Shown here in pieces: positions 49,913-58,120 of a DNA stretch of 64,000 nucleotides. Positions within the stretch are counted from its first letter, which is position 1. Each line of letters starts with the position of its first letter. The position numbers were made by a program, and so were the translations under genes. Under the pieces are notes generated by a model. The model saw nothing but the letters and a program-made list of their open reading frames with translations. It did not search any database and had not been told where the DNA came from. Location of the stretch: assembly GCF_003143515.1 (NCBI RefSeq), contig NZ_CP029343.1, positions 5,270,001-5,334,000 of the forward strand, read 5' to 3'. The DNA is from Massilia oculi (lineage in GTDB: Bacteria > Pseudomonadota > Gammaproteobacteria > Burkholderiales > Burkholderiaceae_D).

Positions 49913-50378
49913 ACCGGGCGCGACCGCGCACGATCATCTGCCACTGTTGCGCTCGCCATCGTGGCGACGCTCCGATGCAAGCACGTGTGACCGAACCCGT
50001 GCACCACACCTCGAATCAGATCATTCTCCGTTCAGCCGTTCGATGACATGCCGCCGTGCATGTCATCCACGCTCGATATGGCGTCATCCGATATTTGTTC
50101 GATATCTCCTTGTCGCTTATTGACGAATGCCGCTGTGCATAACTTTCTATAAGCTGTGGTGATGATGGCATGTCGCGTAGAAACTCTGTTTCCTCGGGCG
50201 CATCAATCAATATCAAGTCTACATTTTTTAGCCTAGTTCAATTTCTTAGTGGGAAAACTCTTTGTTTATATGAGTTGATGAAATAGCCAACAGAAAATAT
50301 TTTCCTGAAGTGATGGAACTCATTGGCCATTGGAAACCTCCAACGACCTCATTTCATCATTGTGTAAGGAAAGATTCT
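49913..50378. other. AT-rich intergenic region upstream of the lipoprotein gene
   Basis: 466 bases; from about 50080 the base composition falls well below the surrounding GC level. A minus-strand open frame (50016-50230) reads NVDLILIDAPEETEFLRDMP, protein-like but with low-GC codons and no proper start. The lipoprotein promoter must lie here. It marks the left edge of the polysaccharide region. Confidence 0.5.
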
Positions 50379-51722
50379 GTGAACAATTCCACTCGACTCC
50401 AGCCGAAAGCCAAACTCATGGTGCTTGCCCCTGCGTTTGCCGTGCTTGCCGCATGTGGCGGTGGCGGGGATCCTGCCGCGTTTGATCCGGCCAGTGTTTC
50501 TTTGGCTGAAGTAGAAGCTCCAGTTCGTCCCGCCGATTATGCCCCCGACACCACTGCCACTACCGCAGCCGATGCGCCCGCCACCGACGCCATGCCGGAC
50601 GCGAACTCCGCCGATGGCGCCGCCGCGACCGCCGCCCCTGCCACCACGACCGACGCCCCCAGTGGAAACAAGTCCCTGGCAAGCGTGACTGCCGTGGGTG
50701 CCAGAGATCCTCTCAAGCAACCGTTTGCCAGCAACAGTATCTGGAACATGCCCATCGGTAGCGATGCGCGGTTCGTGCGCGCCAACCTGAATTCGCGACC
50801 GGGCAATAATATTTGGGCACAAATGCCTGGCATCGACGATGAGAAAATCATCCTCAAGCCAACCGCGCCGCTGGTCAACATCAACTACAGCAATGCCGCC
50901 TGGACCGGCCGGAATCGTTGCAGCGCGACGGGCGGCCTGATGTACCAGGTGCCGATGCCCAGCAATTACATCATTCCCAACACCAACAAGAACAGCTCGG
51001 CCGTGTTCCTGATGAGGGATGGCCGCACGCTGGTGCAAACCCAGCCGCTGGCGCGCTGCACCGCCGGAGGACCGGCCACATCCTTTGCCAAGTTCACCAA
51101 TGTCGACCTGTACGGTTCAGGCATTACCGGAGCGCACGGCGGCTCGGGCCTGTCGGCCATCGGCGGCAGCATCCGCCTCGGTGAGTTGCGTCCTGGTAGC
51201 TCGACCGGTCCGCGCCACGCGCTGAAGGTCAATGTGTATGCCAAGGAAGCGCTGTACCGGTGCACGACGCGCAGCGCCTGCTCGCGCTGGCCGGCAACGA
51301 CCTCGGACAGCTATGCGGTCGGCTGGTACGGCAGCGCCACCGGCAACCGCAACACCGCCATGAAGATGGGCGCCTTGCTGGCAATTCCCGGCACTACCTC
51401 GATCACGTCGCTGGGCCTGGAAACCACGCCGGCCAAACAACTGGCCTGGACGCTGCAGAACTATGGCGCCTACATCGTCGACGACACCTATGCGCCCGGT
51501 TTCGACATCAGCGCCGAAGACGGTCCGGACGGCTCGAAACGCGCCGAATTCCGGCGCGACTGGGGCTTCGACATGAATCAGAAGGTCCAGGGCAATACCG
51601 CCTGGGTGCGTGACATCCAGCGCCTGATGAGGGCGCTGAGCGTGGTCGACAACAATAGCCCGACCAGCATCGGTGGCGGCGGCACCCCGCGCCAGCCACT
51701 GGCGCCTGCGATCGCACCATAA
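50379..51722 (+). CDS. Large secreted lipoprotein of unknown function
   Basis: 447 residues from GTG 50379, with AAGGA upstream; an ATG at 50310 gives a longer form lacking a good leader. The signal peptide ends in the lipobox LAAC (Cys near residue 26), followed by GGGGD and a 70-residue alanine/threonine/aspartate-rich linker. The mature domain (about 115-440) begins DPLKQPFASNSIWNMPIGSDARFV and has many Gly/Asn/Trp residues, suggesting a beta-rich, carbohydrate-active or carbohydrate-binding fold. I do not recognise the family with confidence. It sits at the edge of the polysaccharide genes and ends in a clear terminator. Confidence 0.75.
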   Translation: MNNSTRLQPKAKLMVLAPAFAVLAACGGGGDPAAFDPASVSLAEVEAPVRPADYAPDTTATTAADAPATDAMPDANSADGAAATAAPATTTDAPSGNKSLASVTAVGARDPLKQPFASNSIWNMPIGSDARFVRANLNSRPGNNIWAQMPGIDDEKIILKPTAPLVNINYSNAAWTGRNRCSATGGLMYQVPMPSNYIIPNTNKNSSAVFLMRDGRTLVQTQPLARCTAGGPATSFAKFTNVDLYGSGITGAHGGSGLSAIGGSIRLGELRPGSSTGPRHALKVNVYAKEALYRCTTRSACSRWPATTSDSYAVGWYGSATGNRNTAMKMGALLAIPGTTSITSLGLETTPAKQLAWTLQNYGAYIVDDTYAPGFDISAEDGPDGSKRAEFRRDWGFDMNQKVQGNTAWVRDIQRLMRALSVVDNNSPTSIGGGGTPRQPLAPAIAP

Positions 51723-51740
51723 GTTCCTCGCAAGAGCACG

Positions 51741-51770
51741 AGCCGCCGCATCAAAATGCGGCGGCTTTTC
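51741..51770 (+). terminator. Intrinsic terminator of the lipoprotein gene
   Basis: A perfect 11-bp stem (AGCCGCCGCAT / ATGCGGCGGCT) with a CAAA loop, followed by TTTC, begins 18 bases after the stop codon. Confidence 0.9.
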
Positions 51771-51969
51771 ATGGCCGTCGTTCATGATAGTGATCACTTT
51801 GCTGATTATAATATCCGCCGCCGAATATGCTAATGTCGAATTATTGTAATCAATGAATTAAGAAAGCTGTGCGTGGCTGATAGGCCTTCGTCAAGCTGTT
51901 TCGTGAAAAATCTCACGCCCCAACTCCCATGGGGCTGGGCGGATCGGCGATCTTGTCGCTGTGAATCCA

Positions 51970-52077
51970 ATGAGGAATAGTAAAACCATGCTCGTCAGCG
52001 ATATATTTTTATTGCTCATGCATGGTTTGATATTCATCACGCCCCGCCGATCGCAAAAAAATAGAATTTCAATGTAA
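51970..52077 (+). CDS. Possible 35-residue hydrophobic peptide upstream of the acyltransferase gene
   Basis: ATG 51970 (or 51988, which has GAGGA 11 bases upstream) opens a frame with a hydrophobic core MLVSDIFLLLMHGLIFIT and a basic tail PRRSQKNRISM. It stops 29 bases before the acyltransferase gene. It may be a leader peptide or small membrane protein, but AT-rich sequence produces such frames by chance. Confidence 0.3.
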   Translation: MRNSKTMLVSDIFLLLMHGLIFITPRRSQKNRISM

Positions 52078-52106
52078 ATTCATTTCATGCAGAGGGCGGT
52101 AACAAA

Positions 52107-53339
52107 ATGGGCATTGAAAACACCACCGCTCATGCGATTCCAACCAGTTTCTTGAAAGAAGGAAATTTGCCTTTTGCATTGCATGCAGAAAAGACCAACG
52201 TTTCCAGCCGTTTTTACGAAAATGCCATTCCTGACTTTGCGGAAGCGGTCCTCGAGCGCCTCTATGCCAATATCTATTGCACACTGACCCGGATCGGCAT
52301 CTACGAACGGCTCGACGACATCCACACCTTCGCTGCCGCCGACGAGCATGACATTGTCCTGCTCATCCTGTTCCGGATCGATCGCGACACGGTCCGCATG
52401 GTCAACCAGCAGGTCGCCCTGAGCGCGGGCGACCTCGCTTACTTCGCCGCCAACGTGTTTTACCGCTACCCGTCGGCAAGGCGCATCGAAGGCTATGCGC
52501 TCGACACGCGCATCGATGCGTCCACGTTCGCCTTTCCCGTCCAGGTCCTGCCCCAGCTCGAAGAAAACGTGGTCCAGCTTCCGCCCAGCGCGGACGCCTA
52601 TATGCGGCAGCTGGGCAAGAGCACCAGGGAGCTGATGCGGCGCAGCATGCGCAAGTGCGCAGCGCACTTTCCCTCCTGTCGTTTCGACGTGCTGTCGACG
52701 CACCAGATCACCCCGCGCCATGTACGCGAACTGGTCCACCTGACCGACCAGCGGATGGGAGCGCGCAATGCCGCGCCGTATGTCGCCAATACCGACATCG
52801 ACCGCATGGTGAGGCTGGCGCACAGCCACGGCTACCTTGGCATCATGCTGATCGACGAGCGCATCGTGGCGGCCAGCCTCTACTTCAAGGTCGGGACGCG
52901 CCACTTCCTGCACCTGGTCGGCCACGATCCACGTTTCGATGCCTACCGGCTAGGCCGCCAGGTGACCCTGCAGACCATCTTCCATGCCATCGCGATGGGC
53001 GGCCGCGAACTGTGGATGATGGGTGGGCATCACGGCTGGAAGTCGCATTTCCTGGCGCGCCGCACGCTGCTCGGCAGCGTGACGATCTACCGTTCCCGCG
53101 CTGCGGCGCTCGTCTGCTGGCGCACCTTGTTGCGCAACGCGGCGCGCTCCCGGCTGCACGACCTCCGGCTTCTCATGGGCGAGGCGCAGGCGCGGGACGG
53201 CGCGGGCAGCAGGCTCCTCGGCCATTGGGTTGCCGCGCTGCGCCACTCCAAAAAAGGCCTGCGACGCCTGCGCTTCCTGCTGGCGGGGGGAGCCAGCAAG
53301 CCGTGCTTCCGGCGCGAAGAGGGCGACACGGATGCCTGA
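52107..53339 (+). CDS. FemAB/CelD-type GNAT N-acyltransferase
   Basis: 410 residues from ATG 52107. The C-terminal half (about 150-340) matches the GNAT_6 (CelD/BcsL) acyltransferase fold: STRELMRRSMRKCAAHF, then a central GYLGIMLIDERIVAASLYF strand-loop and GHDPRFDAYRLGRQVTLQTIF, which lies where the acyl-CoA is bound. These enzymes add acyl groups to amino sugars or amino acids in exopolysaccharide and PEP-CTERM/exosortase loci. The C-terminus is strongly basic. First large gene of the polysaccharide cluster and followed, after 107 bases, by a second member of the family. Confidence 0.8.
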   Translation: MGIENTTAHAIPTSFLKEGNLPFALHAEKTNVSSRFYENAIPDFAEAVLERLYANIYCTLTRIGIYERLDDIHTFAAADEHDIVLLILFRIDRDTVRMVNQQVALSAGDLAYFAANVFYRYPSARRIEGYALDTRIDASTFAFPVQVLPQLEENVVQLPPSADAYMRQLGKSTRELMRRSMRKCAAHFPSCRFDVLSTHQITPRHVRELVHLTDQRMGARNAAPYVANTDIDRMVRLAHSHGYLGIMLIDERIVAASLYFKVGTRHFLHLVGHDPRFDAYRLGRQVTLQTIFHAIAMGGRELWMMGGHHGWKSHFLARRTLLGSVTIYRSRAAALVCWRTLLRNAARSRLHDLRLLMGEAQARDGAGSRLLGHWVAALRHSKKGLRRLRFLLAGGASKPCFRREEGDTDA

Positions 53340-53446
53340 CGGCCTGCGGACCATGAAGATGGGCGCGGTGCGGCCCGGCGCACAACCTGCCAGGCGCTTG
53401 TCACCTGCCAGCATCGGTTCCTGGATCAAGACGACATGGTGGAACT

Positions 53447-54499
53447 ATGAATGATCGATTCGACAATCGACTCGACCTGGCAACCGGTGCGGCGCCGCAA
53501 GACGCGGTGCTCGTCAGGCGACCCTTTCCGCCGTCCCTGCGCGCCCTGCTTGAGACATGCCACGAGAACGTGTTCTGCACCGAGGCGCGCTGCGTGGCGT
53601 TCCCGGCCGACGCCGAGGTGGCGTGCCATGTCGCGTTGCGCGACGGCGTTCCCGTCACGGGCGTGCTGTACCGCCGCGAAGGGGGCGCGATCACGGTGCT
53701 GAGCGAACTGTTCGCCATCGGAGGCGGCGCGCTCGAACAGATGGTGCGCTGCCTGTTCGGGCGGCACGAGGGCGTCCATTTCATCCATTTCCCGGCGGTG
53801 CAGACGCCGCCCTGGCCACTGCCGTTTCCGTGCCAGCGCTACGGCGCCACCGAAGACCTCGTGATCTCGCTGCCGGGCACGCCCTCGGCCTATCTCGCCA
53901 GCCTCGGACGAAATACCCGGGCGGCGATCCGGCGCGCCCAGCGGATGGTCGCGCAGCAGGCGCCAGACCTCGCGTTTTCCTTCCACGGCCCCGATACCAT
54001 CGACCCGGCCGATATCGCCGCCCTGGTCGACCTCAACTGCCTGCGCCTGGCGCACAAGAAACAGTCCCCGAGCCACACGGCGGACTCGCTGGCCATGCTG
54101 GAGAGCATGCTTGGCGCGTATGGATGCGTCCTGTTCGCCCGCAGCGGCGGACGTATCCGCGCCGGCGTGGCGTGCACCCATGTGGGCGGGCATGCCTATA
54201 TGCACGTGATCGCGCACGACCCCGGGTTCGACCAGGCCCGGCTCGGCCTGCTGTGCTGCTACCTGAGCATCTGCGAGTCGATCCGGCGCGGCATGCGCGA
54301 GTATCACCTGCTCTCCGGCCGCTACGACTACAAGCGCCGGCTGCGCGGGCAGCAGCGCGACTTCGACCGCATCGTCGTGTATCGCTCGCTGGCTTCGGTC
54401 ATGGCGAGCCTGCCGACCTACGCCCGCACCCTGGTGCGCGGGCGGGGGCGCCAGGCAAAACAGCGCATTGCGTCCTGGAGGCGATCGTGGAAATCCTAG
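53447..54499 (+). CDS. Second FemAB/CelD-type GNAT N-acyltransferase
   Basis: 350 residues from ATG 53447. The same GNAT_6 fold as the upstream gene, with little sequence identity to it: SLGRNTRAAIRRAQRMVAQ (about 150-168), GCVLFARSGGRIRAGVACTHV and AHDPGFDQARLGLLCCYLSI, then LSGRYDYKRRLRG near the C-terminus. Probably transfers an acyl group to an amino sugar of the polysaccharide or to a lipid-linked intermediate. Its end overlaps a small tail-anchored protein gene by 13 bases. Confidence 0.8.
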   Translation: MNDRFDNRLDLATGAAPQDAVLVRRPFPPSLRALLETCHENVFCTEARCVAFPADAEVACHVALRDGVPVTGVLYRREGGAITVLSELFAIGGGALEQMVRCLFGRHEGVHFIHFPAVQTPPWPLPFPCQRYGATEDLVISLPGTPSAYLASLGRNTRAAIRRAQRMVAQQAPDLAFSFHGPDTIDPADIAALVDLNCLRLAHKKQSPSHTADSLAMLESMLGAYGCVLFARSGGRIRAGVACTHVGGHAYMHVIAHDPGFDQARLGLLCCYLSICESIRRGMREYHLLSGRYDYKRRLRGQQRDFDRIVVYRSLASVMASLPTYARTLVRGRGRQAKQRIASWRRSWKS

Positions 54500-54711
54500 A
54501 TATCGGCCGGCCCCTGACCGAACGGGAGCGCACCGGCCCGCCCGAACAGCTGCCATTGCTCTGGGACGAGGCGGAGGCGCCGGCGCCAGCACACGCGGCG
54601 CCACGCGCGGCGAGCGAGCGCGATGCCGTTATCGAACGCGAGACGCGGCGCGCCAAGACGGTGCTGCTGACCCTGCTCGGCGCGATCCTGCTGGCGTCTC
54701 ACTTCCTGTGA
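54487..54711 (+). CDS. Small tail-anchored membrane protein
   Basis: 74 residues from GTG 54487, with GGAGG seven bases upstream and a 13-base overlap with the acyltransferase gene. A soluble, acidic and proline/alanine-rich part (MEILDIGRPLTERERTGPPE...) is followed by a basic RETRRAK patch and one C-terminal membrane helix (TVLLTLLGAILLASHFL). No family recognised. Ribosome-binding site, overlap and codon usage support translation. A role in holding polysaccharide enzymes at the membrane is a guess. Confidence 0.65.
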   Translation: MEILDIGRPLTERERTGPPEQLPLLWDEAEAPAPAHAAPRAASERDAVIERETRRAKTVLLTLLGAILLASHFL

Positions 54712-54744
54712 CACGAGGGCGCACACATGCCTGGAGCGACAGCC

Positions 54745-55887
54745 ATGAACCGTGAAAAGAAGATCGTGATGCTCGGTACCCATGTCGATGGCTGCGGCGG
54801 CATCGCGTCGGTCATCGCGGTGTACCGGGCCGCGGGGCTGCTCGCGCGGCGCGACATCGTCTACCTTCCGACGCATCGCACCGGGCCGGGACGGGCCAAG
54901 GTCCACCTGTTCGCGCTGGCCCTGCTGGCCACGCTCCGCCTCCTGGCCAGGGGCGAGGTCGCGCTGCTGCACATTCACGTGGCCATCAACGCCAGCTTCT
55001 GGCGCAAGTATGTCTTCTTCCTGCTGGGTCATTTTTGCCGGGTGCCGGTCGCGCTGCACCTGCACGCGGGGCGTTACCCGGACTACTACCGCAACGGGTG
55101 CGGCCCGCTGGCCCGCCTGCTGATGCGCTTCGCCTTCGACCGGGCGCGGGCTGTCGTCGTCGTCTCGGGCGAACTGCAGGCCTGGGTGCGCACCGTCTCG
55201 TCCCAGGACCGCGTCGTCGTCCTGCACAACCCGGTGCTGCTGCCGCAGCGCGCGCATGGGGGCGCGCATGGCGCCCGGACAGCGCCCGCGCGCGCGCCGG
55301 CGACCTTGCTCTTCCTTGGCCATCTCGAGGCTGGCAAGGGCTGCCACGACCTGCTGCGCGCGATGCGCGCGATCGTCGCCGCCGTGCCGCAGGCGCGGCT
55401 GCTGCTGTGCGGCGACGGGCAGCGCGACGAGGCGCGCGCACTCATCGCGGCCCTCGGACTGCAGGCCAACGTCGACTTGCCGGGCTGGGTCAACGCAGGC
55501 GAACGCGCGGCGCTGCTCGACGCGGCGACCGTCTTCGTGCTGCCGTCGCACGCCGAAGGCTTGCCGATGAGCCTGCTCGAGGCGATGGCGCATGGCGTCC
55601 CGGTCGTTGCCACGGCCGTCGGCGGCATCCCGGAGGCGGTACGCGATGGGGTGGAGGGCGTGCTGGTCGCGCCCGGCGACACCACGGCGCTCGCCGACGC
55701 GGTGCTCGGCCTGCTGGCCGACCCGGCCGCCTGCCTGCGCCTGGGTGCGGCCGGCCGCGAGCGGGTCCGGACGGAGTTCTCCAGCACGCGGATGATCGCC
55801 ACGCTGGAAGACCTGTACGAGAAGCTGGCGGCCAGGGAGGCGCGCCGGCCCGGCAGGCGCGAACGCTTCGACGAGAAAATCGGCTGA
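54745..55887 (+). CDS. Glycosyltransferase family 4 protein
   Basis: 380 residues from ATG 54745 (GGAG nine bases upstream; ATG 54727 is also possible). The N-terminal Rossmann domain begins KKIVMLGTHVDGCGGIASV. The C-terminal domain has LLFLGHLEAGKGCHDLLRA (about 188-206), LLLCGDGQ, and the nucleotide-sugar-binding E-x7-E motif in EGLPMSLLEAMAHGVPVVAT (about 278-297). GT-B fold, retaining; adds a hexose from a nucleotide-sugar donor to the growing repeat unit on the cytoplasmic face. Confidence 0.9.
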   Translation: MNREKKIVMLGTHVDGCGGIASVIAVYRAAGLLARRDIVYLPTHRTGPGRAKVHLFALALLATLRLLARGEVALLHIHVAINASFWRKYVFFLLGHFCRVPVALHLHAGRYPDYYRNGCGPLARLLMRFAFDRARAVVVVSGELQAWVRTVSSQDRVVVLHNPVLLPQRAHGGAHGARTAPARAPATLLFLGHLEAGKGCHDLLRAMRAIVAAVPQARLLLCGDGQRDEARALIAALGLQANVDLPGWVNAGERAALLDAATVFVLPSHAEGLPMSLLEAMAHGVPVVATAVGGIPEAVRDGVEGVLVAPGDTTALADAVLGLLADPAACLRLGAAGRERVRTEFSSTRMIATLEDLYEKLAAREARRPGRRERFDEKIG

Positions 55888-55914
55888 CCGGGCCGCGCAT
55901 CACGGGGGGAATCC

Positions 55915-56952
55915 ATGAAGATATGGTTCGATCTATCCAATTCGCCGCACATCAATATGTTCCGCACGATGATCGGCGACTTGCAGCGGTCGCACGAGGT
56001 CATCGTCACCAGCCGCCCGCTGGCCAATACCGAGGACCTGCTGCGCATGCACCGCATTCCGCACACGACGGTGGGCGTGCACTATGGGCGCTCCCTGATC
56101 GGCAAGACCTTTGGCTTCCCGATCCGCATCGCGCAGCTGGTGCGCTTCCTGCGCCGGCGCGGGGTCGAAGTGGCGGTGTCGCAAAGCTCTTTCCACTCGC
56201 CGGTCGTGGCCCGGCTGCTGGGAATCCGGTCGGTCTACCTGAACGACAACGAGCATGCGGCCGGCAACGTGCCGGCCTTCGCCTGCGCCGACCGGATCAT
56301 GGTGCCGGAATTCCTCACGGCCCGGAACCTCAGGCGCCAGGGTGCGTCGCTGGCCAAGGTGGAGCGCTATCCCGGCGTGAAGGAGGGCATCTACCTGTGG
56401 GAATATGCGCAGCGCTGCAGGGCCCCGACGGCGGCGCCGGCGCGCGTGCGCCGCTCGCAGGCGCCGCCGCGCATCTTCGTCCGCCCCGAGCCCTGGACGG
56501 CCCAGTATTACCGGGGGCCGAGGAACTTTCTGGACGACGTCATCGGCGCACTGCAGCACCGGGCCAGCGTCACCGTGCTGCCGCGCTCACGCGAGCAGTA
56601 CCAGCATTACGCCGGCGCGGCATTCAGGGCTTGCCGCACCCTGTCCGGCGTGATCGACATCGAGACCATCGCCGGCCAATGCGACCTGTTCATCGGCGCG
56701 GGGGGCACCATGACGCGCGAGATGGCCGTGCTGGGCGTGCCCACCATCTCGGTCTACCAGGACGCGCTGCTCGATGTCGACCGCTACCTGATCGCCGAGG
56801 GCGCCTGCGCCCATCTGCCGGCGCTCACCGGGCAGGACGCCCTGGACTACCTGGCCTCGCGCGAGCGGGCCGCCCCCAATGCCGGCCTGCTCGCCAAGGG
56901 GCGCGCCGCCTACGACATGATCAAGCACGAGGTGACCCATGCACACGCCTGA
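55915..56952 (+). CDS. DUF354 family protein, GT-B-like
   Basis: 345 residues from ATG 55915. The N-terminus MKIWFDLSNSPHINMFRTMI is the hallmark of DUF354 proteins (PF04007), which share a glycosyltransferase-B-like fold with UDP-GlcNAc 2-epimerases. ADRIMVPEFL and the C-terminal GAGGTMTREMAVLGVPTISVY (about 260-280) fit that fold. A sugar epimerase or transferase role is likely but unproven. The next gene starts 14 bases before its end. Confidence 0.82.
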   Translation: MKIWFDLSNSPHINMFRTMIGDLQRSHEVIVTSRPLANTEDLLRMHRIPHTTVGVHYGRSLIGKTFGFPIRIAQLVRFLRRRGVEVAVSQSSFHSPVVARLLGIRSVYLNDNEHAAGNVPAFACADRIMVPEFLTARNLRRQGASLAKVERYPGVKEGIYLWEYAQRCRAPTAAPARVRRSQAPPRIFVRPEPWTAQYYRGPRNFLDDVIGALQHRASVTVLPRSREQYQHYAGAAFRACRTLSGVIDIETIAGQCDLFIGAGGTMTREMAVLGVPTISVYQDALLDVDRYLIAEGACAHLPALTGQDALDYLASRERAAPNAGLLAKGRAAYDMIKHEVTHAHA

Positions 56953-58120
56953 CACGCCCCCCATCCGCATCGCCATCGCCGGCCTGGGCAAGATGGGCCT
57001 GTCGCACCAGGCCCTTGTCAACGCCCATCCCCACCTGGAACTGGTCGCCGTCTGCGATCCCGCGACCTACCTGCTGGACATCATCGGCCGCTGTACCGGG
57101 GTGGCCACCTACAGCGACTATGCGCGCATGCTCGAGCGCGAGCGGCTCGATGCGGTGCTGGTCGCCACGCCATCGCGGCTGCACGCGCGGATGGTGCACG
57201 CGGCGCTCGAGCACGGACTCGACGTGTTCTGCGAAAAGCCGTTCTGCCTGGACGTCGAGGAAGGCGCGCGCCTGGTGGCGCTGGCCGCCGCGCGCGGCGC
57301 GGTGACCCAGGTCGGCTACCACAACCGCTTCCTGGGCACCTTCGAGGAGGTCCGGCGCCTGCTCGACGTGGACGTGATCGGGCGCGTGCATCACGCGCGC
57401 GTCGACTGCTATGGCCCGGTGGTGCTGCGCCCGAAGGGCGCCACCTGGCGCAGCAGCCGCAACGAGGGCGGCGGCTGCCTGTACGACTACGCATGCCACG
57501 GCATCGACCTGCTCAATTTCACGGTCGGCCCGCCCACCGGCGTATCCGGTTCGATCCTCAGCAGCGTCTTTTCCGCGTCGGCCGATGACGAGGTGTATGC
57601 CAACCTGTCTTATGCCGACGGCAAGACCGCGCAACTGTCCGCCAACTGGAGCGACGACAGCCACCGCAAGATGTCGACCACGCTCGTGTTGTGGGGCACC
57701 AACGGCAAGATCGAGGCCAGCCGCCAGGAACTGCACATCCATCTGCGCACGCCGGTGGCGGCCCGTCCCGACCTGTCGGCCGGCTGGAACGTCCGCTATA
57801 CCACCGACCTGACCAGGCCGGTGTGGTTCTACCTGCGTGGCGAGGAATATTCGGCCCAGATCGACTATTTCGCCGAATCGATCCGGCAGCGCCGGGTCGA
57901 CAGCCACTGCGGCCTGGCCGCGGGCCTGGCCACCGACATCGTGGCCGACATGATCCGGCGCGACGCCGCCAGCGCGGCCGGCGCCCGCGCCGACACCGTC
58001 ACCGGCGCCGCGACGGACCTGGCGAGTGCGGGCGGCGTCCCGGGGCGCTGGGGAAGGCTGCGCGACGCAGTGCTGAGTTCGCCCGAAACGATCATGAAGG
58101 CATTGAAAGGGAGCCCTTGA
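56939..58120 (+). CDS. Gfo/Idh/MocA family nucleotide-sugar or inositol oxidoreductase
   Basis: 393 residues from ATG 56939, overlapping the DUF354 gene. The NAD-binding motif is IAIAGLGKMGLSHQALV (about 11-27). The catalytic Lys is in FCEKPFCLD (about 98), and GGGCLYDYACHGIDLL (about 178-193) supplies the Asp and His typical of dehydrogenases of this family. By context it oxidises a sugar (often at C3) or inositol on the way to an unusual residue of the polysaccharide. Its TGA overlaps the next ATG by one base. Confidence 0.87.
   Translation: MHTPDTPPIRIAIAGLGKMGLSHQALVNAHPHLELVAVCDPATYLLDIIGRCTGVATYSDYARMLERERLDAVLVATPSRLHARMVHAALEHGLDVFCEKPFCLDVEEGARLVALAAARGAVTQVGYHNRFLGTFEEVRRLLDVDVIGRVHHARVDCYGPVVLRPKGATWRSSRNEGGGCLYDYACHGIDLLNFTVGPPTGVSGSILSSVFSASADDEVYANLSYADGKTAQLSANWSDDSHRKMSTTLVLWGTNGKIEASRQELHIHLRTPVAARPDLSAGWNVRYTTDLTRPVWFYLRGEEYSAQIDYFAESIRQRRVDSHCGLAAGLATDIVADMIRRDAASAAGARADTVTGAATDLASAGGVPGRWGRLRDAVLSSPETIMKALKGSP

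Larger units (their letters stand above)
51723..52106. other. AT-rich leader region of the polysaccharide gene cluster
   Basis: 384 bases with low GC. It holds the terminator of the lipoprotein gene, several A/T-rich promoter-like stretches (for example TATAAT at 51806-51811), a 9-bp inverted repeat (AAACCATGC at 51983 and GCATGGTTT at 52020) and a possible 35-codon peptide (51970-52077). Transcription of the polysaccharide cluster probably starts here. Confidence 0.55.

Noticed and set aside
50016..50216. 66-codon minus-strand frame with VDLILIDAP-like sequence as a functional gene
   Set aside because: No start with a ribosome-binding site and too short for the ATPase-like motif it hints at; kept only as a possible remnant.
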